From NCBI GenBank assembly GCA_905250115.1, contig CAJNOI010000060.1:1-64000 (forward strand): DNA of 64,000 nt, written 5' to 3'. Position numbers and translations under genes: made by a program. The notes below the pieces were generated by a model. It worked only from the letters and a program-made list of their open reading frames with translations, was not told the DNA's origin and made no database searches. This document shows, piece after piece, positions 24,701 through 38,020 of this stretch. The DNA is from Adineta steineri. Taxonomy: Eukaryota > Rotifera > Eurotatoria > Adinetida > Adinetidae. The stretch's first letter is position 1. Every line of letters starts with the position of its first letter.

Positions 24701-25861
24701 ATGTTTCCGTCAGAACACTCTTTTTATTTTCTTGTACTACAATACTTGCTATAGTCGTATTGATTGAAAGTAGTCGTAAAGTTCATCGTCTTGGCTTAAA
24801 AGAAATGGTTAATGACAGGTGCACATACATACATATAGAATATACTTCTTTTTTTCTTCTTCTTCTTCTTTTATATGAACACATCAAATTTTTATGGAAT
24901 TTTAAAATATGTTTGCATTTATAATATGTTTCTAGTAATAGAAAGGAGAAGAAATAGTAGAGACAAACGAATTGGTAGTCATATTATACATTTTCTTTTC
25001 TTTTACATATTTAAGTAAGAGCGTGCTAATTTTTTTTTTATGGAAAACTTAACTAATTTGAGAAGTAGAAAAGAAAAAAAAAGTGTAATCATCACGCATA
25101 CATTTACCTAGTAATAATGAAAGTTATTAGTTAGAAAATGATTGACTAGAAAAATAACTTCAGTATCCTCTGCAATGATACCTGATCATCATGATCCTCA
25201 TCGACAACAACTACGGTAAAAAAAGATGTCTTTTTTTTATCTCCCATGTTTCTCTTTCCAAAAGTCTACTAATGGATTCTTCACACTTGTTAATGGTTTC
25301 AATCTTTCATTAACAAATAAGATAACACTTTTGTAATGTATATATATCTGTGATCTGATCACAGTAGGCATTAGAAAAAAGATGTTATTATAACCATTAG
25401 TTTTTTTTTTTTGAGATATCGATATTTATGTAGAATTGATAGCATGTCTTAATATTGATTATGAAAAGAAAAGCATGGAGAACAGTTGGATGAGAAGATA
25501 GTCATATGAGATTGAGATAGAAACATAGTTACAGAAAGAGAGAAAAAAAATCTAAGACAACAAAATCATATCGAATGAGAATAATGATCATTATCGAATC
25601 TCATCTTTCTCTGTGTATTGAGAGAAGAAAATTCGTCATACTATTCTCGAATCATTTGTCTAGTAATAATGCTAATAAATGACTTTTTGCTCTCAATCTT
25701 GCTAAGAATAAGAACGAGATGATAAAAACAGTTTCCTACATATGATGATGCTTTCTGAGGTTTTTGGCCACGTTCATCAATATACTGAATACGTGGATCA
25801 GTGAGTTCTAGGTTATGTATACTCTATAATAATATATTTTCTTTTTTTTTTCTTAATATAG
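21704..25861. other. Long non-coding stretch before innexin
   Basis: About 4.2 kb of AT-rich sequence with A-runs, GAA/TTC tracts (for example 22000-22040) and a GAGCGAGCGAGC microsatellite at about 23503-23540. No ORF is supported. It ends in a T-rich tract and the ATATAG acceptor at 25861. It may be a large intron or the innexin promoter. Confidence 0.55.
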
Positions 25862-25862
25862 T

Positions 25863-27968
25863 ATGGTAGCGGGTTTTCTCGATGCCATAGCTAAAGTACG
25901 CCAATTTAAATTTCATAATGATGACGATATCTACGATCGATTATCCAGACGATTCTCTGTCGTATTACTTATGTTATTTACTGTTGTCGTATCTACGAAA
26001 CAATACGTTGGTGATCCAATTGCTTGTTTTGCTCCTGCACAATTCACCGGTATGTATTTGTACTCTTTTTTTCTTCCTAACCAAAAAGAAATTGAAATTT
26101 GATTATTTATGTATATATATGAATGCAATTTAATGAGAGAGAGAAAAGGAAAAGCTTTTAAATTGTTATATAAAAGATTCCTTCTGTTTAAAAATTCAAG
26201 AAGTGTATATAATGAAGCTGTTCAATTAAAATAATCGGTCTAAGTGAATTCATGATTTCATTTTAACAAATATTATAAAACAAAAAAAAAAAAAAGGAAT
26301 CTGGATGTGATTTTCTATAAGGCAATTGATGACATTTGTATCTTATGTAATAATATTGAGTTTGATCATGTATTCAAGGCATTTTGTAGAATAATGCAAA
26401 GGTTAGTACATAAAAAATAAAGACAGGAAACTTAGTCGTTCGAAAGAGCAAAATAGATTGTAATAAGGAGAGAAAAATTATTTTGATTGAAGTAAATCTT
26501 AGATGTAATTTGATTGTAAAATCATAATTTATTCATAAAGAATACTAGGTTTTTTCATCAGTCTACGAGTCTTATGTGAACAATGCATGAGGGAATTTGT
26601 TTAAATTGTAGGAAGTTAAAGTTTCTTATAGGAAAAAAAACTGAAGGACTATGTAATTATCTTTGATTTAATAGTTCTTATAATATTAGAAATAAATAAA
26701 ATTCTTTTGAATTAAATCTCTTATTATTATGTATATCGAAATTAGATGATCATGATTTATAGAATAAAAAATTATATTTATTTCAAGGTTCTCATGTTGA
26801 ATATGCCAATTATATCTGCTGGATATCCAATACTTACTATGTTCCCTTCGAGAGCTCACTACCTGCCAGACATGATGAACGTCCAAAACACATTGGTTTG
26901 TATACATTTCAAGTTATTTTCTAATCATAACTAATTCTTTTTTTTTTTTGTATTTTAGCTTATTATCAATGGATCCCATTTATTTTACTTCTTATGTCAG
27001 TGCTCTTCTACATTCCTTCCGTTCTATGGCATGCGCTTGCCACAAAAACAGGTTTTGATATAGCGAATCTTGTTAAAACATTACATAATATGGAACAATT
27101 AAATCCCGATATACGAGATCGTACACTCAGATATATAGCTAAACATATTGATCGTGCTCTTGAAATTCAACGTGAAATGGGCACAGGATTTTTTTCCCAA
27201 TTTAAACGCATAATACGTCGTCATTGTCCAGTTTTTATTATTGGTCGTGCTCAAGGAAATTATCTAACTTTTGTCTATTTATTTGTCAAATTATTGTATA
27301 TTACAAATGTTATTGGACAGTTATTTTTACTGAATGTAAATTAATTTTTACTTGATAATATAAAATGAATTGTTTTATCTTTCTATAGATCTTTATGGGT
27401 TCAAATTATCATGGATATGGTATTGAAGTTTTACGAAATTTGTTATCAGGTCGTGAATGTTGTCGTTCAGCACGATTTCCTCGAGTAACAATGTGTGACT
27501 TCGAAATTCGTACGATGGCTGATCATATACATAAACATACGATACAAGTAAAATATCCTTTTATTATTTTCAAAAAAAAAAGTATGTTCTTTTCTTTTTT
27601 TTTTGCAGTGCGTGCTTCCCGTGAATTTATTTAATGAAAAAATCTTTATATTCATATGGTTTTGGCTTGTCCTTGTTTCTATCTTATCTTCATATGGTTT
27701 TTTAATGTGTATATGGCAACAAATCTTACCATTTAATCGTGAACATTTTCTTAAAAAATATCTTAAAATAATGAATCGTATAACACGTGAAACATTTGAT
27801 AGAAAACTATTTATTACATTTTCAAACAAATATTTAAGACATGATGGTGTACTTGTTTTACGTCTCGTTGCAATGAATACAAATGATGTTGTTATGGGAG
27901 AAATTATGGTTGCATTATGGGATGCATTTAAACGAGCACAAGATACTGATGGTGGGATATTTGTGTAA
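25863..27968 (+). CDS. Innexin (gap-junction protein)
   Basis: Five exons from the ATG: 25863-26049, 26788-26895, 26959-27335, 27389-27547, 27609-27968; 396 aa, the usual innexin length. Innexins form intercellular channels or hemichannels with four membrane helices. The family signature YVGDPIACF follows TM1 (VVLLMLFTVVVSTKQ). Extracellular loop 1 continues with YANYICW and YYVPFE; TM2 is in WIPFILLLMSVLFYIPSVLWHA; loop 2 and the following helix hold QCVLPVNLFNEKIF and FIWFWLVLV. Two Cys per extracellular loop are present. The acceptor ATATAG ends one base before the ATG, which fits trans-splicing or a 5' exon; upstream exons at 13321 and 21424-21703 would join in frame. The intron after exon 1 (738 bp) is long for this genome. 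Confidence 0.95.
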
Positions 27969-28360
27969 TAGAAAAACTAGTTCAATTATTATCTCTCACC
28001 TAATTTTCAAAAAAAAAATATCTCCTCAGGAAATTTATCATCTATTCCTATAAAAAAAGAAAACGTCTCATTTTGTTTTAATCATTCTATGCAAGAGATT
28101 CTAGTCGCATAAAAAAAAATAAGATCTTTTCTATCTCTGTGTGTATGTGTTTTTTTCAACTGTGATATGTTTGTTTGTTTTTTTAATTAACGAACTAGTC
28201 AAAACTGTCCTATAAGATATAAAAAAATAATAACAGTGAGAGTATTTGTAATTATACTACTAAGAAGTTTAGTATTAGTTTATAAAAAGTTTCTCTTTTT
28301 CTTCTTCTCTTTTGTTTCACTATCTGTTTCTATTTCAAACTGATGATGTCAATGTGCTTT

Positions 28361-28402
<42 letters not shown>

Positions 28403-28916
28403 CCTTTTGCTTGTATACGTTTATGCGTGAGTGTTTTATTTTATTTTTCACTTTTTGTTTCTATGTTGATGAAAAACAAAAAGAAAAATATGATGTATTT
28501 TGAAATCGAACTTTTATTAGGAAAAACACATTTCAAGACTAAATCAAAATTTCTCAAGGTATTATGAATATATATACTTCTTTTAGGTGATTTCCCATGG
28601 AATGATTCAATTGAAAGATTCCCTTATAGAGTTCATCATAAATTATTAAAATAAATATTGTTTAGAATCGAGATTAAAGTCTAGATTGATCAAAATCAAC
28701 AGAAATCATTCAAACAGAGGAATATCGAAAATATTTATATATACAGAACAAATATTGAATTCAAACAGGAAAGATGTTCGATTAATTAAATCAACATTTT
28801 GTATGTATTCATGACTAATATTTCATTCGATTTGATATTTGAGAATAAGAGAAAATGAAATCAAACTATTTTTATCTTATCAAATCAAAAGGCTAAACAA
28901 TCAAAAATAGAAACAA
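27969..28916. other. Intergenic with (CT)n microsatellite
   Basis: 3' flank of the innexin and 5' flank of the Kunitz gene. A CT dinucleotide run covers about 28366-28397. ORFs across the run are low-complexity. No gene is seen. Confidence 0.6.
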
Positions 28917-29527
28917 ATGTGCACTTTTTCAATCATGATGCGTACGATACTTTTTCTATTGTGTATTATTCTTTCAATAAAACTTATTCATAGTACTCAA
29001 TGTAAAGCTAATTTACCTGTTGTTGGACCATGTGGATGTTGTCCTTTAATCGGTGGTCATTGTATTTTTTATGAAACTATTGATGGTGTTGCTGCTACAT
29101 GGCATGTTTGTGTACCTGAACATCTTAAAAAAACATTTTCACTTGAACAATGTAAACCGAAAATACATATGAGTAGTAATTTTACACGTATTTGTCGTAC
29201 AAAAAATATAACACTTCGTTTATTTCCTCAATGTGCAACAAATGCTACATGTTTCTTACCAATTCCACCAAGATCTTGTATGAGAATATTTAAAAAACCA
29301 AAATTTTAGTTTAATTAATTTTTATTTTTGTAGATGTTTTTCGATGTGATACATCAATGGGTGTCACAGGTACATGTAAAAAATCAATCAAACGTTTTAC
29401 TTATGATTCGCAACAACGTAAATGTGTTCCATTTACATATACAGGTTGTGGTGGAACAACAAACCGATTTAATCGATTAGAGCAATGTGAAAAATCATGT
29501 ATAAAATCAAATAAAACTTTAATTTGA
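28917..29527 (+). CDS. Secreted Kunitz-domain protein
   Basis: Two exons, 28917-29277 and 29334-29527, joined in phase across a 56-bp intron; 184 aa. A signal peptide (MMRTILFLLCIILSIKLIHS) begins at residue 7 of the ORF, or is the true start at the second or third Met. The middle region has about a dozen Cys in a pattern I do not recognise (GPCGCCPLIGGHC, CKPKI, CRTKN, CATNATCF). Exon 2 encodes a Kunitz/BPTI domain with all six Cys: FRCD, GTCKK, RKCVPFTYTGCGG, RLEQCEKSC. Such domains usually inhibit serine proteases, or in some cases bind channels. The P1 region around GTCKK suggests a basic, trypsin-like target, which is inference only. Confidence 0.85.
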
Positions 29528-29811
29528 TTTAAATAAAACGAATGAAAAATGATGTTATCTTTTTTAAGTTCTTTAATATATCGATTAGAAAATAAATTGT
29601 TGCGGCATAAGTTTCTCATAAAAACCGTTAATATTAGTTGTTTTATTTCATATGTATTGAAATCTTACGACCTCTATATCTCCTGAAGATGGCGAATGTA
29701 TTCATTTTCCAATCATGATGAATCATTCGATTGTTTATTGCTCAAGTTGACTTTGCTAGTATTTTATTTTATTTCTCATTTATCTATATTAGAATCAATT
29801 TAATTGTAAAC

Positions 29812-31512
<1,701 letters not shown>

Positions 31513-31987
31513 AAAAATTTTTCTTATCTTTTTTAATTCACTTATTTGTGTTTGAAATTGTTCTCTTTAAAAAAGAAAATAAACAGAAATTTAAAATCTA
31601 TTTTCATTCAATCAATTCATTCATAAAGGACGATTGGTTGCAAGTAAAACATATGGATTTATATATCGTTGCCCTGGACGTCGGTCAATTAATAATTGCT
31701 TCTTTTTTCTTGCCCTCGTACATAGAAAAATAGAAAGAACATATCATGTGTACTGTCTACGTTAATATCTGGTTGGTTGAAAATAACGGTCGACAATAGG
31801 ACGTGCATAAAATCACGAGGGGAGGAGGTCATTGAGCGGTCACGAGTGGTGCACGACGTCCTTTTCGCCTTTTCTTCACTGAACAATCCTATTTTCTCTT
31901 TCATTCTCTCTTCTAGTAAGTTCAGACGTACATACATACATATACATAATAAACCATAATAAAATCAACTAGTAACTACATTTCAAA
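31513..31987. other. Intergenic, 5' flank of DDE-like gene
   Basis: Contains a patch of higher GC at about 31785-31865 with several CG-containing words (ACGGTCGAC, GGACGTGC, GCACGACGTCC), just upstream of the next start codon, likely promoter sequence. No gene is seen. Confidence 0.45.
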
Positions 31988-34950
31988 ATGCCATCGCACA
32001 AGACTCCACGCTACTGCTTATACCGTCAATTTGTTGATGCTTATATGAAAGGACATCCAGATATGACTCGATGTGTAGGTTCAAATTCTGATTTTTCTAT
32101 TTTAATGATCGATTATTCTTATCTTTAGCTATCTCATACAGCTGCTCAAGCTGAATGGAATGACATAAAAACTAATGAAGTTACTGTAAAAGAAAAAATT
32201 GACGAATATCTTGCAAAATTCAATTCAAGTAGTGCCTGTGGTTTAGATCGTGTTGAAATCGAACAACCAAAAAAGACACGAGGACGAAAGAAAAAAGCGG
32301 AACCAAATGTTGAACGAGAAAGTCTTGGTCGCGTGGCTAAACGTCGTAAAAAACGTGCACCTTCATCAGAGATTGAAAATGAAATAATTAATGAAAATGA
32401 AAAACAACAGCAACAACAATCCGAAGAAGAAGAAGAAGATGAAGACGAAGGTGAAAAAACAGTAGCTGAAGAAGAACCAGTAGCAGCAAAAAAGAAACCA
32501 GGAAAAATTCGTACAGCTGCTGAAATTCTTGCTAAAAAGACTCGAGCACCAGCACAAGAAAAAGTATCAAAAGAAATTTATGAAATCAATGAACGTATTA
32601 TACAATTAGTTCAAGTTAAAAATATGGGTATGGCAACTGCTGAACAAGAAAAACAATTGAAAAAACTTTTAGTTGAACAAAAGAAAAAATCAAATGATTT
32701 AAAAAGACTTAAAGCTGAACAATCAGCTAAAAAACGTGCTCGTGAAATAAAAAAAGTAAAATAGAGAAATAATATTAATTTAAGATTAAATCATATTTAT
32801 ATTATTTTTAGCGTAAAATTGAAGCTTTATGTGAAAAAAATCCTGAACTTGCAGCTGAATTAAATAAAATCTATCGGCCAGTTATTGGTCGACCACCCAT
32901 TGAAGAAGAATGTCCAGATTTATTACAAATTATTGAAGAAATTGCTAAAGTTGGTGGTGCTGCTGATGATAATCGACGTTCTGCAACAATTCGACCATGT
33001 TTAACATTAGATGATTTACGAGAAAAAATTAAAGAACGTGGTTATGATATTAAACGATCAACACTTTATTATAGATTATTACCACATCGTTCGAATTCAA
33101 TTGATGGTAAAAAACATGTTCGAACAGTTCCTGTACGTCTTCGTAAAGCTCAAAATGATGAACATAGCAAACATGAAGGTATTTGACTTTATTTTATCAA
33201 AATAAATAAATATGTTTATCTTTCTTTTCATTAGATGGACATTTTGCAACAGCAACAATTCGCTATATAAAAGATTTAGCTGGTATATTTGGTAATGATG
33301 TTGTATTTTTCTTATCACAAGATGATAAATGTAAAGTACCAATTGGCTTACCCGCTGCTAAAATACAAGCACCAATGCTTATGCATTTGGATTATCGTGT
33401 TCGTTTACCGGATCACGACTGGACTGTTGCACCACGTCATCAATTGACACCTAGGTAAATAGTTTATATAAAAAAGAAATTAAATTCAATATTATTTTAA
33501 TAGTGTTTATGCTGCTTGTATGATGACTGAGAATAATGATGTGGGTTATTCCGGTCCAACTTATATTGCTATTCGTTCAGCTAAACATGATCGTAGTGAT
33601 GCCAATAGTCATGCATGTGATTTTGATACTCTTGTTGGACTTAAAGAATTTGAAAAATCAGCACGTGATTATACAGGTCAAGTTAAACCAATTGTTATTA
33701 TAACAGTTGATGGTGGTCCAGATGAAAATCCACGTTTTCCAAAAACACTTGTTGCTGCAATAAGAAAATTTCGTAAATATAATATGGATGCTCTATTTGT
33801 TCTTACACATGCACCAGGTCAATCAGCTTATAATGTTGTTGAACGACGTATGGCACCACTTTCTCATGATTTAGCTGGTCTCATCTTACCACATGATCAT
33901 TTTGGTACACATTTAAATGATTCAGGTGTAACCGTAAATCCTGATTTAGAACGAACAAATTTTAAAAAAGCTGGAGAAGTTTTAGCTGAAGTTTGGTGTG
34001 GATCAATTATTGATGAATATCCTGTTGTAGCTGAATATATTGATCCACCTGCATCTTCTCAAGATGAATTACGTGTCATTGATGTTAATATTATTATGAA
34101 TTATGTTTTAGATCGGTAAAAATAGTTTCTATTATTATTTTTGTTTTGACCATAATTCTTATTTTTTAGTGTTTGTTATGATGAAGAATGTGAAGAACCA
34201 GTTGAACGTCGAATTCGACAACGTGATGAATATTATCAAGAAAGAGTTCGTCCTCCACGTATTACATCCGAAGGAGATTTATTACGCGATACACCCAAAT
34301 ATGATATTGATGAATATTGGTGTGCAACACATGTTCTTCAAACACAATATACAATTCAAATAATTCGTTGTAATTCAATATCATGTTGTGGTCCATGGCG
34401 TTCAAATTATATTCAAGTATTTCCACATCGTTTTCTTCCAGCACCAGTTGCATTTGAACGTACACCACGTGGTATTGCCATGGCTGAACGTGATTATCAA
34501 AAAGGTGTTTTTTATGGTTCATTAATTCAACGTATACAATTTCATGGTGTTGTTATGCAAAATACACAAAATGATATAATACCATTTGATTATTGTTGTG
34601 CAAGTGTACGAAAAGAATTAAAACGACGTGTTTGTTCAATTTGTAAACAATATATTCCATCAGCTTATCGAATGAAAAATCATTATAAAATTCATCAACA
34701 ACAATATGCATCGAATTGTCTTGATTATGATGATGAAATGTATCCAGATGAAACTGGAATGGGTAATGAACGTGATGGAGAAGATGATGCACTTAGTAGT
34801 CAACGACCATTACCATCTGTATCAGATCCATCATCAAATGGTGTTGTCATTTTTTCGGATATGCTTGATTGGTTAAAATCTGATTTTGAAGAACTTGAAC
34901 TTAAAGAACAAGCACTTAAAAATGTTGATAGAAAGAAACAGATAAATTAA
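31988..34950 (+). CDS. DDE-transposase-like nuclear protein with HTH and C2H2 finger
   Basis: Six exons, 31988-32074, 32129-32755, 32812-33178, 33235-33454, 33504-34115, 34170-34950, all in phase; 897 aa. In order: an HMG-box-like N-terminus (RYCLYRQFVDAYM ... AEWNDIK, residues 1-60); basic and acidic tracts (KKTRGRKKK, EEEEEDEDEGEK); a Lys-rich coiled coil (about 175-240); an HTH-like segment (LDDLREKIKERGYDIKRSTL, about 302-330); a core with candidate acidic triad LSQDDK (about 387), VDGGPDENPR (about 500) and NVVERR (about 543); and a C2H2 finger (CSIC, 12 residues, HYKIH, about 791-811). The core recalls an RNase H-fold transposase of the IS630/Tc1-like kind. No terminal repeats flank it and it has five introns, so it is probably a domesticated host gene acting on DNA or chromatin. 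Confidence 0.8.
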
Positions 34951-35727
34951 TGAAAGATTATTTAGAATTTATTTGTATCATTGTAGTTTATAATGAATTT
35001 CATGTATCGCATATTTAGGTTTTTGTTTTTTTTTCTTCTTATATTAATTTTAGTCTTTTTTTTTTCATTGGAAAAATATATGTAAACTATTGATATTCAA
35101 TTATAGAACATTGAATCTAAATTCTGTTAAATGTATTGTTGTTGTTGTTTTTTTGTGGAACAAAAAAATTTGTTTTTCAATGTTAGATTGTAATAAATTT
35201 TGAAGTCACAAATGAAAAATTTGTAGTCATTTTCTCAGATTCAATAATTCACTCAACTATTTCATCATACGCTATTAGTTCGATCTTACACGATTAGTCA
35301 TTGTAAACTGCAATCAATTTGACAAAAGATTAGAATATCTTAAGACATGCATTAAACATAAACCGCCTAGGCCTAATGTCAACATCTGGTCCAATCTCCC
35401 AAACAGTTTGGATTTGATGCATGTCTATGTAAAAATTAGAATAGACATTACATGAATATCATTCGTATATTTTGACATACTATAGTTCATATTATGATTC
35501 GGGTACTATCGAGGTCATTTGATATGATTCACGTTTAATTCTAGGGTTTATGTTTATATAGATACATAAAATTTAAATGTAGATTTTTCTTTACTCCTAT
35601 TTGTTATCGTATGTATCGTATATGTTCGTTACAAATTTTGTTTTTCTTCTTTAGAACATTTGACTATCGTATTAATTCTATTATTATAAGAAAAATAATT
35701 TTGAATGGGTTGTAAACATTCATCTTC
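34951..35727. other. Intergenic up to contig end
   Basis: AT-rich 3' flank of the DDE-like gene, running into the assembly gap. No gene, repeat or RNA recognised. Confidence 0.6.
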
Positions 35728-35827
35728 NNNNNNNNNNNNNNNNNNNNNNNNNNNNNNNNNNNNNNNNNNNNNNNNNNNNNNNNNNNNNNNNNNNNNNNNN
35801 NNNNNNNNNNNNNNNNNNNNNNNNNNN
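35728..35827. other. Assembly gap (100 N)
   Basis: Exactly 100 N, the conventional filler for a scaffold join of unknown length. Order and distance of the sequence on the two sides are therefore not proven. Confidence 0.99.
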
Positions 35828-37603
35828 TATTCTCAATTGTTGTTCACTTAGCGTATTTGTTTGTTTATTGTAAATAAATATTATTTATCTCTGCTGAAAA
35901 TTTATATTAATATATTTTTTGAAATTGAGAACTTTTTTTCTATCAGCAGTTAAACATATATTTCCATTCGTTCATAATTCAAATCAAATTTAATCAGTTT
36001 TTCCTTAATCCGGACGCAAGTATCTATACATGTCTGCGCGTAACTGTCGATCAATCTATTTATTTGATAGTTTGAACAAATAAGACGAGAGCACAAACAG
36101 AGCTAGCACACAAGTATTTGTACTTGAGAAATAAATAAAATATATTCTCGAAGCAAGCTTGAGGATGTGGGTGGGTGTATCATTGCTTTGCTTACACCCA
36201 CCCTCAAGAAAATATTACAAAAATGTCTTCTCAAAAAATTTTCGTTAATATTTTTACTATTCGACATCTCTACATTTTTAAGTTTCAACATTTTTTGCTT
36301 CGACGTTTTTAGGGGCAATCAAATTTTCAGGTCTACATTCGAAACTTTGATTTTATCGCACTCATAGGGTCCTATAGGACAAATACAATAAATAGTCAAT
36401 ATCTCAGTCAAACACCAACTTGGGCACATATACTTTTAGGCTTTTCCTAGTCTATGTACCCCCTACTTATGGACAAAATTTCACCTCAAAAGCTTTTTGA
36501 CATCTGGGATGTTTCTCTCGTGAAAGTTAGGATCAATACTGGTTGTTCACTTTCAATAGCAGTTTTATATTATGTAAGAAGAAATATAAATACTATATGA
36601 ATAATATTGTTCATTATCTTCCTGCACACAGCTTGATACATCTGAATTCTCCTCACTCATAGGCATATATTTGAAAAAATTGTATGTACAAGTTTTTAAA
36701 ATTTTTTTAATGAAACGGACAAAATAGATATTTGACATACATATATGTGATTATTCGGCAAGTGTGATGCACATCTCTAAGAAAGAGCCTCGATGATGGC
36801 GGGGTCTTCCTTTCAGGAACAGATCTATATATAAGGAGACAAAAGTAAATGGTTGAGTAGTTAAATTCAGATTTCAGGCTAGACATTATTGTACTATTTG
36901 TCAGAATTCGATTAAAATTTATTATTTCATTCAATTTTTATTGTTGATTATATATTATCTATTTTCTCATCATTATTACCAGAAAATGTTCATCAAAAGA
37001 TGAAATCAGACATTGTCTTCTTCTCCATTCGTACTGAATGTCTGAGAAAGAAAATATTTAACATGTTTATTAGCGTAAATACTGACACATTATCGAGGTA
37101 TTAAAGCTATCAAATACTTGTATAATTGTCTATTATTTTTTAATAGATAAAATGTGAAAATATTGATACGATTTGACTAATATTGAGTAAATTAATTATA
37201 ATTAATAATTGATATCAACAATCTAACATCGGTAACACTCATCTGTTGTTTCTAAAGAAGAATTCAATAATAAATTAGCTACTGATGAATTAGTTAGAAG
37301 CTATATAGCTCGCTATGTCATGATGATTTAGAAAACGATAAATAGTTGTAAACTCGCTCGAAACCAATACTATTCGTTTGCTTACGTAAAGCCATATAAC
37401 AAGGCATTTTTTGACCATTTGTTACCATCTTCTTCATATAGATGGATAATAGCAAAGTACGTTTTTTCACGGAGACTTACTCCATGCTCATTCTCAAAGA
37501 CGATGGTTCATTTTTCTAGATTATCAATTCTTCGAAATTTGCAGCTTTGCATCGCATTTCGCAATTGAGTAAAACTCGAATGCTCTCTAGTTTGTTGATT
37601 ATT
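35828..37603. other. Non-coding region with hairpin
   Basis: No supported gene. A hairpin lies at 36158-36208: arms gggtgggtgta (36169-36179) and tacacccaccc (36193-36203) pair perfectly, extended by cttga/tcaag after a 6-nt bulge. GC-richer words around 36360-36550 could be a degraded mobile element, but no terminal repeats or target-site duplications were found. Confidence 0.5.
36158..36208. repeat. Imperfect inverted repeat (hairpin)
   Basis: 11-bp perfect arms with a 13-nt loop plus a 5-bp outer stem, in otherwise AT-rich sequence. It may be a terminal fold of a small mobile element or a transcript structure. Confidence 0.7.
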
Positions 37604-38020
37604 GCTAAGTATGCAGACAGAAGAATTATTCAATGGTTCAATGGAAATCACCTAGAAATTCTCATTGAAAATATCAGCTGTCTAAGTTTGGCAATGGATA
37701 AATATGGATATCGTTAGGTTTTGGACATTCAGAGGGATGAAGTCAAAAGATGGAAAATTGGAGAAGAAAAACAAAAGCAAGGTGTGATTGTAACTAGAGA
37801 AAATGGTGAAGGAAATAATCTTAATCAATTGCATAATCTTTATAGATTAACTGTTGATGATGATGATGATCAAATGTATGTGGCAGATTTCGGTTGTCAT
37901 CGAACAATGCGTTGGAGTGTATGAAATACAGAAGGTGAAATTATTGTTGGTAGAAATAGAAAAGAAAAAGAATCAAATCAGTTGTTTTATCCACAGGATT
38001 TATCATTTGATTTATATCAA
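37604..38020 (+). pseudogene. NHL-repeat pseudogene
   Basis: One reading frame encodes about three NHL repeats (YADRRIIQWFNG; then VKRWKIGEEK ... NLNQLHNLYRLTVDDDDDQMYVADFGCHRTMRW; then an NTEGEIIVG linker and QLFYPQDLSFDL), interrupted by TAG at 37715-37717 and TGA at 37922-37924. No frameshift is needed. Its last 50 codons match the remnant at 1934-2101, and it has the same position relative to the repeated GTPase flank, so both descend from one duplicated segment. Confidence 0.75.
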
